Assembly: GCA_950295325.1 (NCBI GenBank)
Contig: OX485803.1
Coordinates: 74,229,554-74,293,553, forward strand
Reading direction: 5' to 3'
DNA length: 64,000 nt
Source of the DNA: Polytrichum commune
Lineage: Eukaryota > Streptophyta > Polytrichopsida > Polytrichales > Polytrichaceae
The notes below the pieces were generated by a model. That model was given only the letters and a program-made list of their open reading frames with translations. It was not told where the DNA came from and did not search any database. Of this stretch, positions 47,655-60,299 are shown piece after piece. The position numbers and the translations under genes are program-made. The stretch's first letter is position 1. Each line of letters starts with the position of its first letter.

Positions 47655-47882
47655 AGTAGTGTCCGGGGAGATTTTTGGGCATAATCGGTCGAAAGCCTGG
47701 TGTTTCCAAGTCCCAACCAAACACATGTTGTGATCTTTTGATTTTTTTTGTATTATTTGAGGTATATTCTCTCAATTCCTCTAAAATGGTCGATAATTCT
47801 CCTGAAGTCTTCATCTTCAACTAGTTATTTCTCAAGCTCAACCGGTTCATCTATTACTAGCGGATGGTTCTCTCCGTTCATT
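47655..47882. repeat. Dispersed repeat family G, copy 4
   Basis: GTGTCCGGGGAGATTTTTG, GTGTTTCCAAGTCCCAACC, TTTGAGGTATATTCTC and TTATTTCTCAAGCTCAACCGG. It is the best preserved left end of the family. Confidence 0.65.
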
Positions 47883-47999
47883 GGTGTGGAGTAGTTAATC
47901 AAATTTGAAGTCTTTGTCCAATCTTTTTAAAGCATGTGTCTTTTGGTGTTTGTTCTTTCATACTCACTAAACCACACACCAATCAACTATAGGTGTTAG

Positions 48000-49600
48000 A
48001 TAAAGTAAGATAATAACACATGCGTTCCTTGTATGAGTGGTGTATGGTTTGGTGTGGATCTAAGAATGGACACCAAAAGGATTGCATGTTGAAAAGAGAT
48101 TGCCAACACCTTCAAATTTTGATAAATGAATTTGACATAAATCAAGCGAATCTACATGGCCATTTGATAACTCAAAAGAATCTTCACTTTGCCAGTGAAT
48201 AGGATATTCGTACAAACTCCAATTTTATGAGGAAAGCGGCTATGGGCACGATTTGGATTTGCCAGTCATCTTGCACCAAATGCATGTTTCGTATCCTACA
48301 AGAAATGAAGGGAGAGAGAAATCTGTCCATTCAAGACCTACTCACCTTAGCTGAATTTAAAATGTTTTCATCGGAGCTTCAATCATGCCCCAACCACCCA
48401 CTTCCCCTCTTCACAAGCAAAGGAGGCTTTGGCAGCTAGAGATGCTACTAGAGATACACCAAAGATATTGGCGTTGGATTATTTCGCTTAAAGGACCTAC
48501 ACATGGGTGGGTCAATCATTGAATCATAGACAGAAGTTGAACAACTTAATGGATGAGTTTGCACAAGATTCTTTGGTTGTGCTACAAAAGCATGAGGTGG
48601 TTATAAAGGGGACAAGTGATTGAGCAAATTGGACTATGCACGACTATGCACGACTCATGCATGGTTCACCAATTGGCCAAGCTTACAAAAACTCAGGTGG
48701 TGAATGTTAGTAATCCCCTCTAGTACGACATACGAGTGTGAGGTTCCTCCAAGCAAAACTTGATCAAGAGCCATCTACAAGTGATGCATTGATGAATATC
48801 TCATTGGCAGAGATTCCTATTGCTGAAATTGAGTGGGATGATGTCATATTGTTATTGAGAACTATGAGGGACCAACTAATCAACCCTATTAAACGATAGA
48901 GTGAAATGATAAACATGGAAGTTCGTAACAACATGCAGATAGAAGTTCATAGCAGAATATGTGTTAATATTCAATCAAAAAAGTTGCTTGTAATACACCC
49001 AGACACCAAAAAACAAATTCGAGCACATCCCAAAACCTGAACACTGGTGTGCGAAAAACCACCACTGCCGTGAATTTTTAGTCAGAAAATTTGTGAGAAT
49101 GCTTGTACAGACAACAAGAATCAAAAGTGCTAATGGAAGTCAACATTCTGAAAATAGAATGAAAATTAAGGGCAGATAAGTGGATTTCAAGGAGATAGGA
49201 GATCATACAGGATTCTTCCCCAAACAACCTACTACTCATTGGATATTATAATCTGTTGCAATTTTGTTGACCAGAAAGTGAGATTCTCTTATCTCCTTCC
49301 TACTGTCGTTGACAAGAGGAGGCTTTTATGTATGACACTGAGTGAATTTCTCACCTCTCAAAAAGCTGTCTTAGTTTTACCAAGTGACCAGACAAACAGC
49401 AGCAGAAAGTAACCAGGAGATAAACAACCTAGGCGTCAAATAGTTCCACAATTTGCAGGTGAACCTGGAGTAGCGGGTGTTTATCCCTGCCTACACTATG
49501 ACTGTGACACTAAAGCCTCACCCATGATATCTCAACCTAAGGGGAAGGGGCGTAAGGAGCCGTTTAAAAAGGGCAATCCAACGCAACAAAGCAAATTGCA
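48000..49600. other. Intergenic stretch with coding-like scraps
   Basis: Open, non-repetitive-looking frames occur (60 and 70 codons at 48020 and 48227, and about 46 codons, 48760-48900, reading PSTSDALMNISLAEIPIAEI). I recognise no family in them, and stops separate them. They could be decayed gene or element remains. No gene is called. Confidence 0.3.
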
Positions 49601-49665
49601 ACTTTGGAAGTGCATAATTCACTAATCCAAATGGATGTAGATTCTAGAACTACAGAAATCTTAAA

Positions 49666-52600
49666 CTATGCCAGCATGCTAAAGAAGTTGTTTGCATACT
49701 GCATTGGTCTCACATTTGGATGCCCCTGCAACATGACAACAGCAAGGTTGAGCACTAAAAAATGTTTACAAGGTATTAAACAAGTTAATACCAAAGGTCT
49801 ATACTTCACATGTGCAAACAAACACAATGCCTTCATAGACCAAAACTAACTGTGGAGTTGCATGTAAAAAGGTCTACTTTGTGTGCTGAACTCAAATAAG
49901 ACCAGACACAATCATAAGTAGAGGTGAACACTTACCACTGCATTGAATTTTGTAAACTGGGGTTTCATCTCTGGAGCCTGAAATCGGATAAAGGCTCCCT
50001 TGTTGCCCATCTGTGAAAGAATTGCCACAAAGTGTACATGAGTAAGGTCGAAGCAACCAGAGTCGACCAGGTCTGTTTAACCGCTCAGTAGGGTAATGTA
50101 ATGCTGACATGGATGAGATCTATATTTTTTAGGCAAAAGGAGTTAAGGTTTATGTGGTGGCGGCTTGTAATTGATTAAGGTAGAGGAATCCATAGTCAAC
50201 TAGGTCCATATAACCACTCACTAGGGTCATGTAATGCCAACATGGATGAGATCTACATTTTTTAGGCAAACAAAGCTAAAGTTCATGTGATGACGGCTTG
50301 TGATTGATTACCCTCATAAGAGTTTTGACAATTGTTGTAGCCAAGGGCTAGCATTGAGATGAGCAATTTTGGGTTAACATATAGATCAACTATGTGTAAC
50401 CCTAAAACTTAGGCTTTGAAATCTGTAGCAATTTCCATATTCATGATTTTATTTTATTATAATTCCTTGCATTCCCCTTAGAATATGTTTCCCTTTGAAA
50501 GAAAAATAATTCCCCGCTATTACTCCCCCTAAACAGATGCAGACTCTTATTTTATAGATTATAGATGCCACAACCTTGAATAGCGGGCAAAAAACGCCAA
50601 CTCACCGCAGCAAAGAGAGTGCATAATGAATTACCTGGTCACAGTAGTTGGGGGCAGAAAAAACAGTGATCAGTTTGCCATCATGGTCCACTTCATAGCC
50701 TTCGTCCTTCACCTCATGTGACCTGACCACCAAATCTGTTCCAAGATCACCAATCAAATAAGCTTCTTTACTAGAATGAACTGTCAGAAATCCCCCTGAT
50801 TAAGATACACAGAGCAATAATAGAGAAGCCTACTAGAAACTTGTTATTGCTGATATCTAGAGAAGAGCTTGTATTTACCTGACATAAGGCCAAAACAGCT
50901 AAAAAGTACACAAACTAGCCAGAAAAGCTGTAGCAAAAGAGTATAATATTGTACCAAGATTGTTCTCTTGCAAAAACCGATGAGTGACATCAGACCCAAA
51001 AGCAACACCCACTCCTCGTTTGCTTGGTGCTCGACCCAACCCTGGATGTGGGTCACTCCATAGCAGTTCGCACATCAAGCCTGGAAGCACAAAATAATTT
51101 TATACAAACACAGTGAATAGATATACATTGTGGACAACAACCAAATTCAACACAAAGATTGGAGGTATTCAAAGGGAATGGTGACACAGTTGACATGACA
51201 TCATTAGTGATCATTGGTGCATGGGCCTTTACCTCCCATCACCTATTTTTTCAAATCAACATAAGTATCATAGACACCTCACTATACAGATACAAAAGTT
51301 TCAAAGCTGCACTAAACAACAAAAGCTATCACTATCACATCCTACAAGTCCAATTCAAAATCAAGCAATGTAAAGAATCCAACCAAGGATATGTCAAGAA
51401 AGAACACAAGACCAACTTACCTTCATCAGGAGGCTCCCTGAAGCGATCAATTGCACGTATATCAGATAATTTCACACCATCACTGCTGAAAAGTCCCCCA
51501 TGGACAACAAACACTTTCTCGTTCAAGACATTGGCCAAGGGTAAGCAGCAGAAGATGTCTGCAAACAGCTCAGCCATGGTATCACTATACTTTGTCTTCA
51601 CTTCCCCATCAAAACCATAGATCTTGTTCATACTCTTGCTTTCGTGATTGCCCCTGGAAAGATACAATCCTGTTGAAAGAATGCCAAGTACTTGAATCAA
51701 AAGACAGTCCGAGGAAACAGTGGAGTGGAGAACTATTATACACACCCAATACCAAGATTCTTCAAAGCAACAGATCTAACTCACAACACGTGCAAGCAGG
51801 ATAAACGTGACTTGCTCCTGTGCAACCTACTCGAAATAGTGTAAATTGCAAAGTTGACTATTCACAATAGTCCTGTGCACTCCAGATACCCAGACACTTC
51901 TTGTAGGCATCTAGCACATTCATTCCAAAACTTCAAGAGGCAGCACAGATTTAAAATGGTCTCCTCCACTGACCACAACAACCAAGCTCAATTATATTTG
52001 TTGACATTTACTTACAAAATTCAGTGCTTATGAAGGGGGGCTAGACACCATATTTCACCACTCTTAACGAAATAAGTCATGGGTTCTAATCAGACAGCCA
52101 CTAGTCCTTCAAAACTTGTAAGAATACTTGCAGAAAGGATACACATTGGAAATGATTTCCAATAAGCATCAGCAACTGAGTGACCTATCCTCCTAAAGAA
52201 CAATGCAACATCCACAAAGCCTCAACATCGATTACTTAGATGTCATCACAAGAGCTAACCTGTAGGGTAGAGGCACTTGAAAGCAAATAATGTGAAAATA
52301 ACCTCCACCGAGAAAGAGCCGCGATCAACAAAATCACCATTAAAGAGATAGGGATTCTCTTCAGAAGGAAGACCATTCAGCTCAAATATATTAAGCAAGT
52401 CATAATACTGCAAGACCACAATATGAACAATTAAACAATGCTCTCAGCATTCCAGTGTAATGCATCTTACAAATCTAGCCTATAAGCTGACAATAAATGT
52501 GTCCACTTGACAACTGCCTTTTGCAAGTAACTGGCCAATGAGAAAAGAAAAAATTGAATGGGAACCATGAGACCCCATCAGGTTTTCTGAGTTCATGATT

Positions 52601-55600
52601 GAAAAAGAGATCATACCTGCCCATGTATGTCCCCACAAACAGTAAAATGACCTTTCTCTGGCACTGTGATGTCAACCAAGGTGGGCGAAGCTAACAGCAA
52701 TTCCCGAGTTTGCAAAAGTATTTGGTAAGCATATCTGAACCACATTGCTTTCTGTGTAAGTGATACTTCAGATAATCTGAGTGCTCAGAATGGAAATATT
52801 CACTACCAATGCAAGCTGCTGAGACATAATTAAAAGAGGTCATTCAAGGAAATTATTGAAGGGCTTGCATATGTTAATCTGCTTGAAAAGCCTGTTTTGT
52901 ACAGGAGGAACACCTTTTATGTACACTGCGCTGATTTTTAAAGTCATCCATCATCTGCTTGACGAAGTCCAGTGTGATATTATCCCCTTCTAGTCTAGCC
53001 CCTTGATATGAATCCTCCACCTCTGAAATACAACCCAACCAGATCCATCAGACTTTCTGTTAGAAACAAAATGCTCCTGCTTGATGGGAATAGTCATGCA
53101 ACAAAACATAATAGAACAAGGGAACAAGAGGGAGTTTTACTCGAGCTCAATTCATCCGACGGTATTCTTGCTTGCTTCAGCGTTGGACTGCCAGTAAATA
53201 GGACAGAGTACTTCACTGGAAGAAGCTTCAACAAGGGGTACACGAAAATCGCCAAGAGCAGACAGATGATTGGCATTAAGCGGAAACCCCTTTTCGACAC
53301 AGTTGACCTGGTGGAGTCCACGCTGGCGCCTGCCAGCGGGGCACCACTGTTACAATCTGGGTAGCATGACCTAGCTCCACCAGGCCTTTCTCATTACACA
53401 TTTGAAAAGACTCCTTTCAAGTCATCAAAGGTAGTTGCATAGGCCTTCAAGCTATGGCCTTTGAACCCTTATAGCACTGCCCATTTACAAATCCTAAGCC
53501 TCCCAGATGACACTCAAAAGACATATTTGCTCTACCATTTGCACTAGTCACTGTAGACCCTGGACTTAAAACGATCTTCAAGAGCAGGATGAAGGACACT
53601 GAACATATGCTGCAAGGCCACTAGCAAGATGGCCAGACAGAGTACAGAAAATGAACCACTACAATAGGTTGCAATGATCAGGAAGGCATTGCTGAAATCA
53701 CAAGAATGATACAAAATTACACAACAGGGTACATAACAAGTTTCAACTGGGACACTAAATGTGAGTACCTATGGAACGGAAGTCCAGAGATTCAGCAACC
53801 GAGTGTCTTTCATGATCCTCATTGGCAATTGCCTCTTCAAATCTGATTTTTGTGACCGCTTTTTCACATTCCTTTAGTTTCTTAGTTGCATCAGGATCCT
53901 TTGGCACAATCCTTTGGACCTGGAACAAAAAAAAACCTTGTGTCTTAACAAAATGCCCCATAACAAAAACTGCATATGGAGCTCTCACTGGAGGCGATAA
54001 CCTAATGTACTGCTTAAAACAATGAAAAATGATGCAAGTAAAATGATGTAAGTTACTGAAGTCACAGAGAGGAAGAATTTCTGAAAAAAAAACTCAAATA
54101 GCCTATGCACTAGAACCTCGTGGCCAGGAATAAAAGCTCCAGATTTTATCTTTCACATTTGTTTCATTTTCTTTTGCATCTTATGTCTGATTGCAGTTGC
54201 TTATCTATTTTACTTTTTAGAATCTCTATGAAATAAAGGCAAGCTCAACTTGACCACTAAACTCTAGAGAATCTAGATAATTTTATTTTTCCAAAATGAC
54301 TATAAACACATGTTGGTTTTAACTATTCATTGTTTTATGACTTTTAATGTTATCTCCTATAAAACTTATCTTTTATAATTCCTTAGACTTTTGCCACAAA
54401 CATACGTACTTGGCTTTACCACTAAACTCAAAACTCTAGATAAAATCTAAAGAACAATCAAATCTTGATCACTACACCGTCTAGTATTACTTGCTATTCA
54501 GAGTTAGGCAATAATTTTTGCTGCGAATGTGAGATTTTACCAAGTAAAGTCATTTATGTTGTAGTATGTCCGGATATCCTATTTGATCTTTATTAATAAC
54601 AAATGAAATCTATAGTAACAAGTTATAGCATGCATGACTCCAAATAGAAAGTGACAATAAATTCCATAAATGGTGTAGTGACAACAATTGCCTGCATACA
54701 CAAGTAACCTATCACAATTAACATGTTCAATAATGTCAACACAATACACATACCAAGAAACCTCACCAGCTCAGGACAAGAGATGAGCAGATCTTGTGCC
54801 AAAACCGAGGGATTGGCTGGACAAAGTTGAAGTACACTTTCCCAAATTCCCAAACATTTCACAAAGCTTCCACCCTGTATCAGGTCATTTACTGCACTCT
54901 TTCCATACTCAGTGAATGCAGCCATCCATCAGACCAGTAAATGACCTGGCACAACATGCTCTGAACAAGGTAAGATAGAAACCTGTTTAAAGTCTTTCAG
55001 TGCCTCCTTGAATTTTCCCAGAGCCAAATAGGCTGCACCTCGTCTGTAATAACCCTGTAATCCACACAAAACTGCCTTCAGGATGTGACAGATACTGGCA
55101 AGCCTTTCACCACATAATGGATAGTAGCTAACTATTTTGATAACCTGCACAAGGGTCAACGCTTGTAACTCAATAATTTAATAGCTCCAAACCCACAATA
55201 CTATATGTTCACTAACCTTCACATATTTTGGATCGACTTCAATAGCCTTTGTAGCATCCTCAATGGCACTTCCATATGATTCCATTTTAGTGTGCGCAAA
55301 TGCGCGATTTGCCCAATAAACTGCATTCTGACTATTCAACTCAATTGCTTGGCTATAAAGTTCTACTGCAGAACTGAATCTGTGGGCTGCATCCATACCA
55401 AACACATTACAATTTTGTCAATCAACAATCACCACCGTAAATCTGCAATGCTTTTTCAAGTTACCAAAATTCTCACCACTATTTCAATTCCAGAAAATCC
55501 CGCAACTTCTATTGACAACATCCAGATTTTCAAAAAGTCAAAATCCTTACAAGTGACGACATGCATCAAAAGCTGCACAGGTCCATTGCCACATACTTAC

Positions 55601-55688
55601 CTTGAAAAGCCGCATTGGCAGCAGCCTTCAGTTCCTCAGCCTTGTCTACATCAGAAGTGGTATTGCCGTTCATGGCTATGGCAGCCAT
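49666..55688 (-). CDS. PP5: Serine/threonine protein phosphatase 5 (TPR-containing)
   Basis: Twelve coding exons, minus strand: 55688-55601, 55386-55217, 55054-54983, 53919-53769, 53022-52914, 52734-52617, 52407-52260, 51669-51421, 51080-50955, 50735-50635, 50010-49936, 49725-49666. Total 1467 nt, 488 residues, all phases agree. Three TPR repeats (about 12-115; [29 protein letters not shown]) bind the Hsp90 C-terminus. The metallophosphatase core has GDIHGQ (231-236), GDFVDRG (260-266), GNHE (292-295), VVHGG and [11 protein letters not shown]: the metal and catalytic residues of PPP enzymes are all present. Plant PP5 acts on phytochromes and in Hsp90-linked stress responses (known). The end reads [10 protein letters not shown] rather than the usual NNFLRMF. 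Two in-frame starts (MAAIAM and MNG): an acceptor CCATAG just before the second would make MNG the start if the 5' UTR is spliced there. Confidence 0.96.
50064..50325. repeat. Tandem duplication (about 130 bp) in the PP5 intron
   Basis: CATGGATGAGATCTA(T/C)ATTTTTTAGGCAAA, GGCGGCTTGT/GACGGCTTGT and the string around TAACC(G/A)CTCA occur twice, in the intron between exons 50735-50635 and 50010-49936. Confidence 0.85.
53023..53768 (-). other. PP5 intron without further features
   Basis: A plus-strand frame of 118 codons (53008-53364) overlaps it but lacks any domain and starts inside an exon on the other strand, so it is not called. Confidence 0.6.
54475..54675. mobile_element. TA-type MITE, family A short form, in PP5 intron
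   Basis: Begins CACCGTCTAGTATTACTTGC and ends GACAATAAATTCCATAAATGGTG, between TA dinucleotides. ACTCCAAATAGAAAGTGACA matches the right sub-terminus of 30558-30773 and 58435-58652. Confidence 0.75.
54767..54874 (-). other. Candidate 108-nt cassette exon of PP5
   Basis: Within the 1,063-base intron between TPR exon 55054-54983 and exon 53919-53769, a stretch in the sense strand is bounded by an acceptor (GATACAG) and a donor (GTGAGG). It is open in the PP5 frame, 36 codons, phase 0 at both ends: [18 protein letters not shown] ... DLLISCPEL. Splicing in would add 36 residues between TPR and phosphatase domains without breaking the frame. Plant PP5 genes are known to make a longer membrane-bound isoform by alternative splicing in this region, but I do not see close similarity to the known insert. 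It could also be a scrap of another gene. Confidence 0.45.
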
Positions 55689-57484
55689 AGCCCAGAAAAA
55701 AAAGTCTAAACAGATTGGCTTCTTATAATATAGATAATCAGTGCTACTTGTATGTACTGAGGCCAATGTCCAACTGGATAACCATTCAAATTGCTTCCAA
55801 CACTTTTTCTCACTGCTTGACAACACATATCAATTGCACACACAAGTAAGTATTCCTGCTATTACACAAGTAGCATAAGAGTAAAATTCCTACAATTTAT
55901 TAGTGAAAACCCAAAAATGTACAGGTGACTGTTCTCAAAAACCACTACGCTTAGGCATATTTACACTTCAGTATGAGCCCAACTCAACCAAAAGGTAACC
56001 CAAATCCACGATTGTCGGACCTTGTGTAACCAAAACAGAAAGACCACTGGACTTTGTAGAGCTTTCCTTCCTTTTTGGAAACTAAATTATGCCAAAGGAA
56101 CGCTCATCCAGTAGGCAGAATCCACAAATCATCCTCACATTGCCAAGAAAGGGTCATATAGCAATATGAATTGAACATGTATCCTAATAAATGGAGAGAG
56201 TGAGCACAGCAAATGCAGCTGTGGAGAATGTACCTTTGCAGCATCACATTGCTTTCACTTCAAAGGCAAGTATTTGCTCTCTGCAAAAAATAAATGTAGA
56301 AAGAAACAAGTTATTTTGTGATACAACTAGATCAACGCCACAGGAATCACATCGATATTGTACCACTCACCTAGAAACTCTAAATTATCAACAACATGCA
56401 CAAGGTAAGAGTTTAAAACCAAAAAATCCTCCAATAGGCTGTCTGACAGAGTTCAACAGAAAATTGTCGGTAATGGTTAACAGAAAATGGTTAATGTCGG
56501 TATCAGCCAAGTGATTGCACTTGTTTTCTTTCAATCTCTGAGTCACCATATTTGTGCGAAAACTCTTAAATACGAAGTATAAAATTTCTGAGTGCGATAC
56601 AAACTCGGGCCTATTCTAACGTAATTCCCCGTCAAACCCAACATGTGGCAACTTTGGCGAGCATAAGTGTATGTCCTAACCAACCTCTGTAAGAATCTCC
56701 CATGCAAAAGTCAAGATAGTTCCTCAGCTTAAAGTACTCACTGATATGCTTTGACACTTAACAAGAACCCCAGAAATACACTTTTTAAAATCCAAACGAC
56801 TGCGTAATACATAGTTCCCCATATAAATGCAGAATATGATTGCCCCCACATTCAAAATCGGTACATCAAATTTTACCAATTCCAAGCGCATTCCCGTACA
56901 AACCTTCAGAGATATACTGTGTCTTTTATCGTATAATGTATCGCAGAATCCCTTTGTAAAGACTATTGCAACAGATAAGTCAAACTATTCACAGGTGTGC
57001 AAAAATCTCAACAACGGTCGATTATGAACTCTCCAACCGCTCGGGAAACTCTCATACCCCAGCCAGACATTTACAAACAAGAACGGCCACCACGATCGCA
57101 TTGTTACAGCAAATACCACGAAACATCAAAACAGAATAATCAACCGCCCAGCCATCATCCTAACCTAACATTCATCTGAAAGCCCCATGATATTCGACCA
57201 AGAGTCAGACAAACCACTACATGAAAACAACAGAAACCTCGGATCGCAAAATCTAAGCCTTCACACACAAACCAAAACCCGAATTTGCAATACCGACAGA
57301 AAAAACCCCACTTCTCCGCCAACGTAAGAAATCCCGTAGACACGTATAACACTTCCTCAAACCCTAGTAACAACCTGGAACCCTAAATTAAAACCCTCCA
57401 ATGCTATCCGCTCCGTACCATAAAGATTCTCTCGGCAATAAGTTCTAAGACATAAATGGACATCCCCAGGGGCTGATGCTTACA
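55689..57484 (-). other. Probable PP5 5' UTR intron
   Basis: On the minus strand GGTGGCAT is followed by GTAAGC (57485-57480), a good donor, and TTTTTTTTCTGG...CCATAG precedes the start region (about 55680). No gene is recognised inside. If true, the first exon is non-coding. Confidence 0.45.
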
Positions 57485-57670
57485 TGCCACCGAACGATGG
57501 ATTCACGCCCGACCTTCCAGAAACCCTAGCACCCGAACACTGGATCGTTTTGCGAGCGATTTGCGTCACCGGTTAGGATGCACGACTGCGGCCTGCCTGC
57601 AGAGAACGAGAAGAGACGTAGTGAAGGCTACGATGCTGAGCTTTGAGAGACGGCGATGGCTATGATGGCC
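57485..57670 (-). promoter_or_regulatory. Likely PP5 first (non-coding) exon and core promoter
   Basis: A GC-richer patch with CTCTCAAAGCTCAGCATC, TTCACTACGTCTCTTCTCG and GCTAGGGTTTCTGG, the style of plant 5' leaders. It ends at the GTAAGC donor. No cDNA proof. Confidence 0.4.
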
Positions 57671-58129
57671 ATGGCGGATCCCACACAGACACCACAGGCG
57701 CGTTAATCTTCTCCTCCGTTAGGGCTTCGGGGCTTCTCGAGGCTCGCCTCCCTTGACCACAACGGCCCCACTCGCTCGCCACGCTGGCATGGAACTGGGT
57801 CTTCGCCAATACGTGAATGGCGCGTGGTATCCAGGTGGGCAGATTTTCTGGGTCCGTGTATCTGTTAGTGGGAGAGTGGGCCAAGTGGTGGTAAGCATGA
57901 TGATAAGCTTGCTTCTATCATTCTTCTTTAGACAAGGTGTGTGTTCCTATGAAGCCCTTAGCCGACTAACGTATGCCGGTGTTATTTGGTTCCATTGCTT
58001 AATTGGACGGCTATATTTGATTGGGATATGGTTCGATGAGGATCAAAGAGCAAGCACCATAAAGACATACGTATTTTGAAGAGATTGGACTATGTTTTCA
58101 AATATTTTTAACTACTCTACATTCAATAG

Positions 58130-58262
58130 TGAACACGACTACTGGGAGGACACATGTATTCAATTAAGATGCACTTTCGATAATCATAACCTAAATTAAG
58201 GGAGGTTTAATTTTCAATCCAGTTTTTGTTGATGCTCCATTATAGATTTACTAATGCAATGC
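58130..58262 (-). repeat. Dispersed repeat family I, inverse partial copy
   Basis: ATTCAATAGTGAACAC, TGCACTTTCGATAATCATAA and AGGTTTAATTTTCAAT are the inverse of strings at 45.1-45.2 and 47.5-47.6 kb. Confidence 0.55.
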
Positions 58263-58323
58263 AAGTTTTATTGTAGAAATTTAATTAGTAGAAATTGGAG
58301 AACATGGAAAACGAACCAAATAA

Positions 58324-58965
58324 GGGTGAGTTTCCATGTGGGTTGCTCGCCCATTATATTCTAGTGTGATATAAGGATAAACCCATCAAAATGCAAAGGG
58401 AATTTGGTGGGGTAGGGTTTGTATGTGCCAACTGCACTAAATATGATCTTCACTGTCACTTACTATTCGGAGTCACACATTCCTATATCTTCTTATTAAT
58501 AATGTAAAATTCCACCAAGCACAAATGTTAGTGTTCTATAATGTCCAAACAACCAATTCGACCTTTCTTTGTAAAAAAATGAGATGTACAATAAACAATC
58601 ATAGTGTTGCGTAATTCCAAATAGTAAGTGACACCAAATATCATATTTAGTGTAGCTATTCCCATCTCTCAAATATGGGCCAACCTACTAACCTCCTCCT
58701 CCCGGTTACCAAGGATGGAGTTTTAGACCAACATTGGTTCTCCTGAGTCTTCAACCAATCTTGATTTTTCAGTGACCAACACTTGTATGTTAACGTTTCT
58801 TCAGTGGGTGCATGGAAGTCTAACGGCCCATATCCACAACCCACCACATTCTAGCAGACCGCCATAATGTGGTGGATGGCGGTTTGTGCTTAAGTACATG
58901 TGAACACCTCCGACCCACTATAATCTAGAATTTGGTGGGCAAGCAGCCTACATGGAAACTCACCC
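58324..58965 (+). mobile_element. PIF/Harbinger-like MITE, family C, with nested short MITE
   Basis: Ends GGGTGAGTTTCCATGTGGGT and CCTACATGGAAACTCACCC; flanks TAA and TGA (one base different). Interrupted by a short family A MITE at 58435-58652. It aligns with 35981-36776 outside the inserts. Confidence 0.85.
58435..58652. mobile_element. TA-type MITE, family A short form, nested in family C
   Basis: Begins CACTAAATATGATCTTCACTG and ends CACCAAATATCATATTTAGTG. The left flank is TG (a worn TA), the right TA. Interior like 30558-30773. Confidence 0.8.
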
Positions 58966-59304
58966 TGACAACCCACATATCTTAAGGGACTCCTCCCAAG
59001 CTCAACCCGTCCCACTCTTAGAGAGTAGGTAAGTTTTTAGGAAAGCGGAGAGTGGGTGACACTGCACACTCATATTTGTAAGTTCATAACCCATGGTTTA
59101 ATATAATGTGGGTCAAGAGGTTGGGGGAGGGGGACTATGTGCTTGAAGACTATGTTCGTTGTGCATAGTAGAACTACATGTTCTTTATCATGACCTCATT
59201 GGTAATCTATATGATGCCAAAATTTTCGATGAAGTTAGGACCGATTTCAGTGGTTTCTTTTCGCAAGGTGGTTAGAATAAGGCTCCATGATTCATGGTTT
59301 CTAA

Positions 59305-59381
59305 GGGTTAGTTTCCATGTGGTGGCATCTATATTTCCACTAGAATATGGTGGGCGAAGCGGCCTACATGGAAACTAACCC
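59305..59381. mobile_element. 77-bp miniature of family C
   Basis: GGGTTAGTTTCCATGTGG and GGCCTACATGGAAACTAACCC are joined with almost no interior; TAA on both sides (59302-04, 59382-84). Confidence 0.9.
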
Positions 59382-59419
59382 TAATTCTCCAACTTCGTTC
59401 ATGTATCACCAAAAAAATC

Positions 59420-59700
59420 GATAGTGCCATGACACATGTCCCCAGTTTTGAGTGCTAAAGTGAAGAGAATTTCATCTCAAAATAAATGTTATGGCTAACT
59501 CTAGACATTGGTAATGTGTTTGGACCAACTTTTGGCTTCAAAAACTCACAATAATTTCAAGTTAAGAAATAAAATTACCAAAAAATTGCAATCATCATGA
59601 TTTCTATCTTCCTATGTGGGGAAAAATTGCACCACCTTATACTTCTCCATATCTTATGCAAAATCTCTTAAGTGATCAGTTATGGTTGCCTCTACTCTAG
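59420..59700. repeat. Dispersed repeat family J, copy 2
   Basis: See 45370-45660 for the shared strings. Confidence 0.7.
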
Positions 59701-60125
59701 TTGTAGGCAATTTAACTAGGACATATTGGAAACTAAGAGTTGGACTTGCTTTAGTTGTAAGGGAGCATTTGTCCACTTCGGACATCCCCAATCCATAGGA
59801 TGGCCTTAGTTGTTGTAATGGGCCCCACAACCAAATTGGAGTGCAAGGGTCACGGTGTGGGAACTTATTTACAAATTTTGTGTTGGCAAGGAAAGTAATT
59901 ACCTCCCCCCCTTTGAGGGATTATACAAGCAATAAATTTTATGAGAAAGAAAAGAAAAGAAAAGAATAATAATAACATTCCTTTCCTTCTTCTTAGGAAT
60001 TTGGCAAACTTTCTCAAGGTAGGAGAGTCAATTCCATTTTTAAAGTCTCTTGTGAGCACAATGGGTTTTAAAGACTCTCCCGAGGGTGGGAGCCCAAGTA
60101 TGGGTCTTTATCAATTGATGCATTA

Positions 60126-60290
60126 TCTCAAGGGCCTCACCGCACGTAAAAACCTTGCCTAATTTTATGGATATCCTATCTTGAGGGCCTCACCGCATGA
60201 TAATTTTTTGCCTTGATTTATGGATGTTGTATCTTGAGGGCCTCGCCGCATGTAAAAATATTGCCCTAGTTTATGGGTGTTTCCACATGT
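60126..60290. repeat. Tandem array, 3 units of 53 bp
   Basis: TCTTGAGGGCCTCACCGCATG-type unit starts at 60126, 60179 and 60232, each followed by a TTGCC..TTTATGGAT string. Confidence 0.9.
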
Positions 60291-60299
60291 TTAGGTGGC

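Noticed and set aside
53008-53364. 118-codon plus-strand frame
   Set aside because: Overlaps a PP5 exon on the other strand and has no recognisable domain or splice context.
57753-58079. 108-codon plus-strand frame upstream of PP5
   Set aside because: No domain, lies opposite the presumed PP5 promoter, and runs into intergenic repeat sequence.
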